From NCBI GenBank assembly GCA_021839785.1, contig JAKCAB010000244.1:1-7546 (forward strand): a DNA stretch of 7,546 nucleotides, written 5' to 3'. Under the pieces are notes generated by a model. That model worked only from the letters and a program-made list of their open reading frames with translations. It did no database searches and was not told the origin of the DNA. Below, in pieces: positions 4,602 to 7,546 of this stretch. This stretch comes from a bacterium (lineage in GTDB: Bacteria; Verrucomicrobiota; Verrucomicrobiae; Limisphaerales; J093). A program made the position numbers and the translations under genes. The stretch's first letter is position 1, and each line of letters starts with the position of its first letter.

Positions 4602-5555
4602 ATGAACATCGTTGTCCTCGACGGCTACACCTTGAACCCCGGCGACTTGAGCTGGTCCGCGCTCGAAACGCTCGGCGCCTGCCGCGTCTTTGACCGCGCG
4701 CCACCTGGCGAAACCTTGGCCCGTGCGGCGGACGCCGAAATCGCGCTCACGAACAAAACGGTGCTGAATGCCGACGCGATCGCGCGGTTGCCGAAGCTGC
4801 GGTACATCGGCGTGCTCGCCACCGGTTACAACGTCGTCGATCTCGCCGCCGCCCGCGCGCGCGGCATCGTGGTGACGAACGTGCCGGGTTACAGCACCGC
4901 GTCGGTGGTGCAGCTCACGTTCGCGTTGTTGCTGGAATTGACCCACCACGTCGGCGCACACGCGGACGGCGTCCGCGCGGGCCGTTGGAGTCGCAGCGCG
5001 GACTTTTGTTACTGGGACAGTCCGCTGGTCGAACTCGCGGGCCTGACGCTGGGCTTGGTGGGTTTCGGCAACGTCGGTCGCGGCGTGGCGCGCGCGGCTG
5101 CGGCTTTTGGCATGCGAGTGCTCGTGCACACCCGCACGGTGCCGAGAACCGGCCTCGAGGGCGTTGACTTCGCCGACTTGGAAACCGCGTTTCGGCAAAG
5201 CGACGTGGTTTCGCTGCATTGCCCGCTGACCGAGGCGACGCGGCACCTGGTCAACCGCGAGCGCCTGGCCTGGATGAAGCCGACGGCGTTTCTGATCAAC
5301 ACCGGCCGCGGTCCGTTGGTGGACGAGGCCGCGCTGGCAGACGCGCTGAACAACGGCCGGCTGGCTGGCGCCGGGTTGGACGTGCTCAGCACCGAGCCGC
5401 CGCCGGCGGACAATCCGCTGCTCACCGCGAAGAACTGCGTCATCACGCCGCACATCGGTTGGGCCACGCGCGCGGCGCGCGAACGCCTGATGCAGACCGC
5501 GGTCGAAAACGTCCGCGCCTTCCAGGCCGGCCAGCCCCGAAACGTGGTGAGCTGA
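4602..5555 (+). CDS. D-2-hydroxyacid dehydrogenase, glycerate dehydrogenase / hydroxypyruvate reductase type
   Basis: A 317-aa cytoplasmic NAD(P)-dependent dehydrogenase, full length for the family. The N-terminal MNIVVLDGYTLNPGDLSW and YIGVLATGYNVVD are typical of the glycerate dehydrogenase branch. The Rossmann motif is GFGNVG at 154-159. The catalytic triad is complete: R236 (NTGRGPLVDE), E265 (LSTEPP) and H284 (TPHIGWAT). The likely reaction is reduction of hydroxypyruvate or glyoxylate to D-glycerate or glycolate; the exact substrate cannot be read from sequence. The ATG at 4602 follows a GGAG (4588-4591) and gives the family-typical N-terminus; a longer in-frame extension to 4461 has no family similarity. 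It is followed after 26 nt by a class-V PLP enzyme, with which it is probably cotranscribed. Amino-acid/2-keto-acid chemistry feeding the reductase would be a natural partnership, but that is inference. Confidence 0.92.
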   Translation: MNIVVLDGYTLNPGDLSWSALETLGACRVFDRAPPGETLARAADAEIALTNKTVLNADAIARLPKLRYIGVLATGYNVVDLAAARARGIVVTNVPGYSTASVVQLTFALLLELTHHVGAHADGVRAGRWSRSADFCYWDSPLVELAGLTLGLVGFGNVGRGVARAAAAFGMRVLVHTRTVPRTGLEGVDFADLETAFRQSDVVSLHCPLTEATRHLVNRERLAWMKPTAFLINTGRGPLVDEAALADALNNGRLAGAGLDVLSTEPPPADNPLLTAKNCVITPHIGWATRAARERLMQTAVENVRAFQAGQPRNVVS

Positions 5556-5581
5556 CGCGCCGGCAATTCGACTTTCCGCCA

Positions 5582-6733
5582 ATGACGATCGACGAAATCC
5601 TCAACGACGAGGCGCTGCGTCGCCGCGAGTTTCCTGTCACCGAACGGGCGGTTTATCTGGCGCACGCCGGGGTGTGTCCGTTGCCTCGGCGGGTGGCCCA
5701 GGCTGTTTCGGATTGCGCCGCCCGCGGGGCGCTTGACGACCAGGAAACGGCGGTACCGCGCACGTTTCTGAGCGAGACTCGCGAGGTGGCGGCGCGGCTG
5801 CTCCACGCCAAGCCGACCGAGATTGCCTTGGTTGGCCCGACTTCGCTGGCGTTGAGCCTGGTTGCGAACGGGCTGCCGTTTCCGCGCAACACGAACATCC
5901 TGGTCTATTTCGACGACTACCCGACCAATGTTTATCCGTGGATGACTCTGGCCGACCGCGGTGTGGAGGTGCGTTTCCTCAACGTCCGCCGGCTGGGCAC
6001 GATCCGGCCCGGCGACGTGCTGGGCCAAGTGGACGAGGACACGCGGTTGGTGGCGCTGGCGTCCTGTCATTTCATCGCGGGCTGGCGGCTGGAACTGGAG
6101 CGTCTCGGCCGGGCGCTGCGCGCGCGCGACATCTGGTTTTGCGTCGATGGCATCCAGACGCTGGGCGCGTTCCCCACCACGGTCGAGCACGTGGACATCT
6201 TCGCGGCGGACGCCCACAAATGGCTGCTCGGGCCGTGCGCGGCCGGCGTGCTTTATGTGCGCGAGGAACTTCAGCAACACCTCGCGCCCACGGTCTATGG
6301 CTGGCACAACCTCAGTTGCCCCAGCTTCGTCGCGCAGGAAGACCTGACCTTCAAGCCCGACGCGCGCCGGTACGAGGCCGGAAGCGCGAACCTGGTGGGC
6401 ATGGCCGGCCTGCGGGCGGCGATGGAGTTGGCATTCGAACTCGGTGTGGACGCCATCGCGGCCGAGCTGCGGCGCAAACGCACCCTGCTCGTGCCGGAGT
6501 TGGTCGGGCGCGGTTACGAGGTGTTGGGCGCCGACGCGCCGCCGGACAACGTCAGCGGGATTACCAGCTTCCACCGTCCCGGCGCCGACATGGCGGCGCT
6601 GCACCAACGATTGACGGCGGCGGGCGTCGTGGCCTCGCTGCGGACCGACCGTGCCGGCCAGCAATACCTGCGGTTCTCGCCGCACTTCTACAACACCGAC
6701 GCCGAGCTGGGCCAGGCGCTGGAATTGCTATGA
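5582..6733 (+). CDS. Aminotransferase class V-fold PLP-dependent enzyme
   Basis: A 383-aa fold-type-I PLP enzyme of the class V group (cysteine desulfurase / isopenicillin-N-epimerase-like / kynureninase-like). The conserved landmarks are in order: YLAHAGVCPLP near the N-terminus, SCHFIAGWRLEL (171-182), the PLP aspartate D189 in WFCVDGIQTLGAFP, the Schiff-base lysine K213 in DAHKWLLGP, the RYEAGSAN element (273-280) and the C-terminal YLRFSPHFYNTDAEL. No cysteine-desulfurase active-site Cys loop was clearly recognised, so desulfurase activity should not be assumed; an aminotransferase, lyase or epimerase is equally possible. The ATG at 5582 was chosen because similarity begins there; the frame is open further upstream inside the dehydrogenase gene but those codons are a shadow of it. 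No clear Shine-Dalgarno is seen, so translation may be coupled. Its last six nt overlap the end of a convergent small gene. Confidence 0.88.
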   Translation: MTIDEILNDEALRRREFPVTERAVYLAHAGVCPLPRRVAQAVSDCAARGALDDQETAVPRTFLSETREVAARLLHAKPTEIALVGPTSLALSLVANGLPFPRNTNILVYFDDYPTNVYPWMTLADRGVEVRFLNVRRLGTIRPGDVLGQVDEDTRLVALASCHFIAGWRLELERLGRALRARDIWFCVDGIQTLGAFPTTVEHVDIFAADAHKWLLGPCAAGVLYVREELQQHLAPTVYGWHNLSCPSFVAQEDLTFKPDARRYEAGSANLVGMAGLRAAMELAFELGVDAIAAELRRKRTLLVPELVGRGYEVLGADAPPDNVSGITSFHRPGADMAALHQRLTAAGVVASLRTDRAGQQYLRFSPHFYNTDAELGQALELL

Positions 6734-6994
6734 CCGCCCGGTCGGCTGCGGAGCACCGTAGCGGGTGCTCACGAACCAGCCGGTCGCGGCGAGCGAACCA
6801 AAGGCCAGCCGCGCCTGCTCGGGTCGCGCGGGCGTCGGTGGCCGGAAGGCGTTGGCGACCGCCTTGTGCATCTGGGTAAACCACCACTGCGCGCGCACCA
6901 CCCGGCGCGCCCGCCGGATGGCCGGGGTGAACCCAGCCGTACCGTTGAACGTGAGTTCCAGTTGCTGCGTGTTCAGGTCGTGTCGTTCGTTCAT
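6728..6994 (-). CDS. Small basic hypothetical protein with a WWF-x-QM motif
   Basis: An 88-aa protein from ATG at 6994 (GTG at 7000 would add two residues). It has an N-terminal QQLELTFNG stretch, an Arg-rich segment (IRRARRVVRAQ) and RAQWWFTQMHKAV at residues 34-46, then a Pro-rich tail. I have an impression of similar short QLELTF...WWF-x-QM proteins in Verrucomicrobiota but cannot name a family or function, and could not check. It has no signal peptide or membrane segment. There is no good ribosome-binding site. It is convergent with the PLP enzyme gene and their ends overlap by six nt (6728-6733). It could share a transcript with the radical SAM gene upstream, but 300 nt with strong hairpins separates them. 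Confidence 0.6.
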   Translation of the reverse strand: MNERHDLNTQQLELTFNGTAGFTPAIRRARRVVRAQWWFTQMHKAVANAFRPPTPARPEQARLAFGSLAATGWFVSTRYGAPQPTGRS

Positions 6995-7102
6995 TTTCAC
7001 GCGTGCAGCCTAGTGCCGGGGGTCGGTCAAAAACGGTCCGAGCCCAAAGGAATTTTTTGCGGAAAATCGCGGCTTTCCGGCGCGCGGTGCGAATTCCGGA
7101 CC

Positions 7103-7121
7103 GCGACCGGTCCCCGGTCGC
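7103..7121. repeat. 8-bp inverted repeat with 3-nt loop
   Basis: GCGACCGG-TCC-CCGGTCGC, perfect stem. It lies 11 nt from the stronger 7133-7161 hairpin, so the two would form adjacent stem-loops in a transcript. There is no U-tract on either side. Confidence 0.6.
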
Positions 7122-7132
7122 CGCTGTCCTGC

Positions 7133-7161
7133 CCGGGAAAGCGCGTTGGGCGCTTTCCCGG
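7133..7161. repeat. 12-bp perfect inverted repeat
   Basis: CCGGGAAAGCGC, loop GTTGG, then GCGCTTTCCCGG. It is the strongest hairpin in the window. On the plus strand it is followed by CTTTG, a poor U-tract; on the minus strand, the direction of the flanking genes, no T-run follows. It might end the radical SAM transcript (stop at 7304) or be an RNA processing or dispersed repeat element. Confidence 0.7.
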
Positions 7162-7252
7162 CTTTGCTCGCGTGCCGAGTCGCTGCGGCTGAGACAGCCG
7201 CGCGCCGGGACGGAATGTTGCCGGCGGCGGACGGAGCGGCGAAGCGGTGGAG

Positions 7253-7271
7253 CGCCGGTGTCCAACCGGCG
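7253..7271 (-). repeat. TGGAC-loop hairpin repeat, copy B
   Basis: On the minus strand the structure is CGCCGGT-TGGAC-ACCGGCG followed by CTCC, a 7-bp stem. Compared with copy A at 4521-4541 it has the same loop and tail, and two stem pairs changed on both sides (G-C to C-G, A-T to G-C). The first 14 nt equal the plus-strand half-copy at 4447-4460. Confidence 0.75.
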
Positions 7272-7303
7272 ACTGGCGCAGGCGGCACGCAGCCGCTTCA
7301 ACT

Positions 7304-7546
7304 TCAGTGCCGGTCCTCGAACAGATCGAGTTGCGCGTCACGCGGGCGGCGAAAGGCCGCGGTTGAGAGTTCGGGGAATTCGCCGCTCAGGCCGGCGCGC
7401 CGGCGGGAGACGTGAAACAGGCGCCGGATTTGCTCCGCGAAAATGCCTTCGCCTCTCATGCGGGTGCCGAAGCGCGGGGCATTCAATTTGCCGCCACGAA
7501 TGGCGCGAATCCGGGCCAGCACCGTCTCCGCCCGATCGGGGAAATG
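7304..7546 (-). CDS. PA0069-family radical SAM protein, C-terminal end (partial)
   Basis: The visible 80 codons run in from beyond the right edge and end with TGA at 7306-7304. The sequence has HFPDRAETVLARIRAIRGGK, then APRFGTRMRGEG, AEQI..LF, a Cys-free basic helix, and LSTAAFRRP...QLDLF. This matches the C-terminus of PA0069-type (Rv2578c-like) radical SAM proteins, which typically end GGK/R-x-x-x-S-R-x-G-x-RM-x-G-x-G...STAFRRP...QLSLF. The CxxxCxxC cluster motif would be upstream, outside the window, so it cannot be confirmed. Family members are not functionally well defined. The final residues EDRH extend slightly past the usual LF end. Confidence 0.8.
   Translation of the reverse strand, partial: HFPDRAETVLARIRAIRGGKLNAPRFGTRMRGEGIFAEQIRRLFHVSRRRAGLSGEFPELSTAAFRRPRDAQLDLFEDRH

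Larger units (their letters stand above)
6995..7303. other. Intergenic region rich in inverted repeats
   Basis: No gene is supported; the small reading frames here lack family resemblance. It contains a 6-bp stem next to a T-run (7060-7079), an 8-bp stem with 3-nt loop (7103-7121), a 12-bp perfect stem (7133-7161) and a TGGAC-loop hairpin repeat (7253-7271). It separates the radical SAM stop from the small protein start on the minus strand, and may hold a terminator for the former and a promoter for the latter. Confidence 0.6.

Noticed and set aside
5009..6685. 558-codon open frame on the minus strand
   Set aside because: It is a shadow of the dehydrogenase and PLP enzyme genes in GC-rich DNA; it has low-complexity Arg/Ala/His-rich composition and no motifs.
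7027..7341. 104-codon minus-strand frame in the intergenic region
   Set aside because: It overlaps the end of the radical SAM gene in another frame, spans several hairpins and shows no protein-like motifs.

Overview
The window reads as GC-rich chromosomal DNA from a Verrucomicrobiota bacterium, most likely of the Limisphaerales/Pedosphaera side. This placement is an inference. It rests on the C-terminal module of the first gene (a YRVQASTNLVDW...ATN...RFYR pattern I associate with that phylum), on the intergenic hairpin repeats, and on the codon style. No rRNA, tRNA, CRISPR array, integrase or transposase was found.

Layout: (1) 142-2148 (+) is a large extracellular-type protein of three DUF11-like beta domains, a C-type-lectin-like domain and the verrucomicrobial C-terminal module. 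It has no visible signal peptide and may be cut at its 5' end. (2) 2194-4372 (-) is the most unusual part. A Thr-codon-rich leader ORF, a hairpin and an intrinsic terminator precede thrS, but the thrS reading frame stops after 334 codons, just before class-II motif 2. About half the synthetase is missing, including all of motifs 2 and 3 and the anticodon-binding domain. Next come a HEPN gene and a minimal nucleotidyltransferase (MNT) gene overlapping by 4 nt, a two-gene pair of the HI0074/HI0073 or type VII toxin-antitoxin kind. Immediately after them lies a second, diverged copy of the last 63 codons plus stop of the truncated thrS, in the same orientation. The TA-like pair is thus bracketed by 192-bp gapless direct repeats (157/192 identical) made of thrS coding sequence. 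(3) 4602-6733 (+) is a two-gene operon of a D-2-hydroxyacid dehydrogenase (glycerate dehydrogenase/hydroxypyruvate reductase type) and a class-V-fold PLP enzyme. (4) 6728-7546 (-) has a small conserved-looking protein, a 300-bp intergenic region rich in hairpins, and the C-terminus of a PA0069-type radical SAM protein running off the window.

The strongest candidates for something undescribed are the truncated thrS with its duplicated 3' end around the HEPN-MNT cassette, and the threonine attenuator-like leader in front of it. Possible readings are a decayed thrS locus colonised by a TA cassette, a split synthetase whose catalytic half lies elsewhere, or a misassembly. The window alone cannot decide between them.
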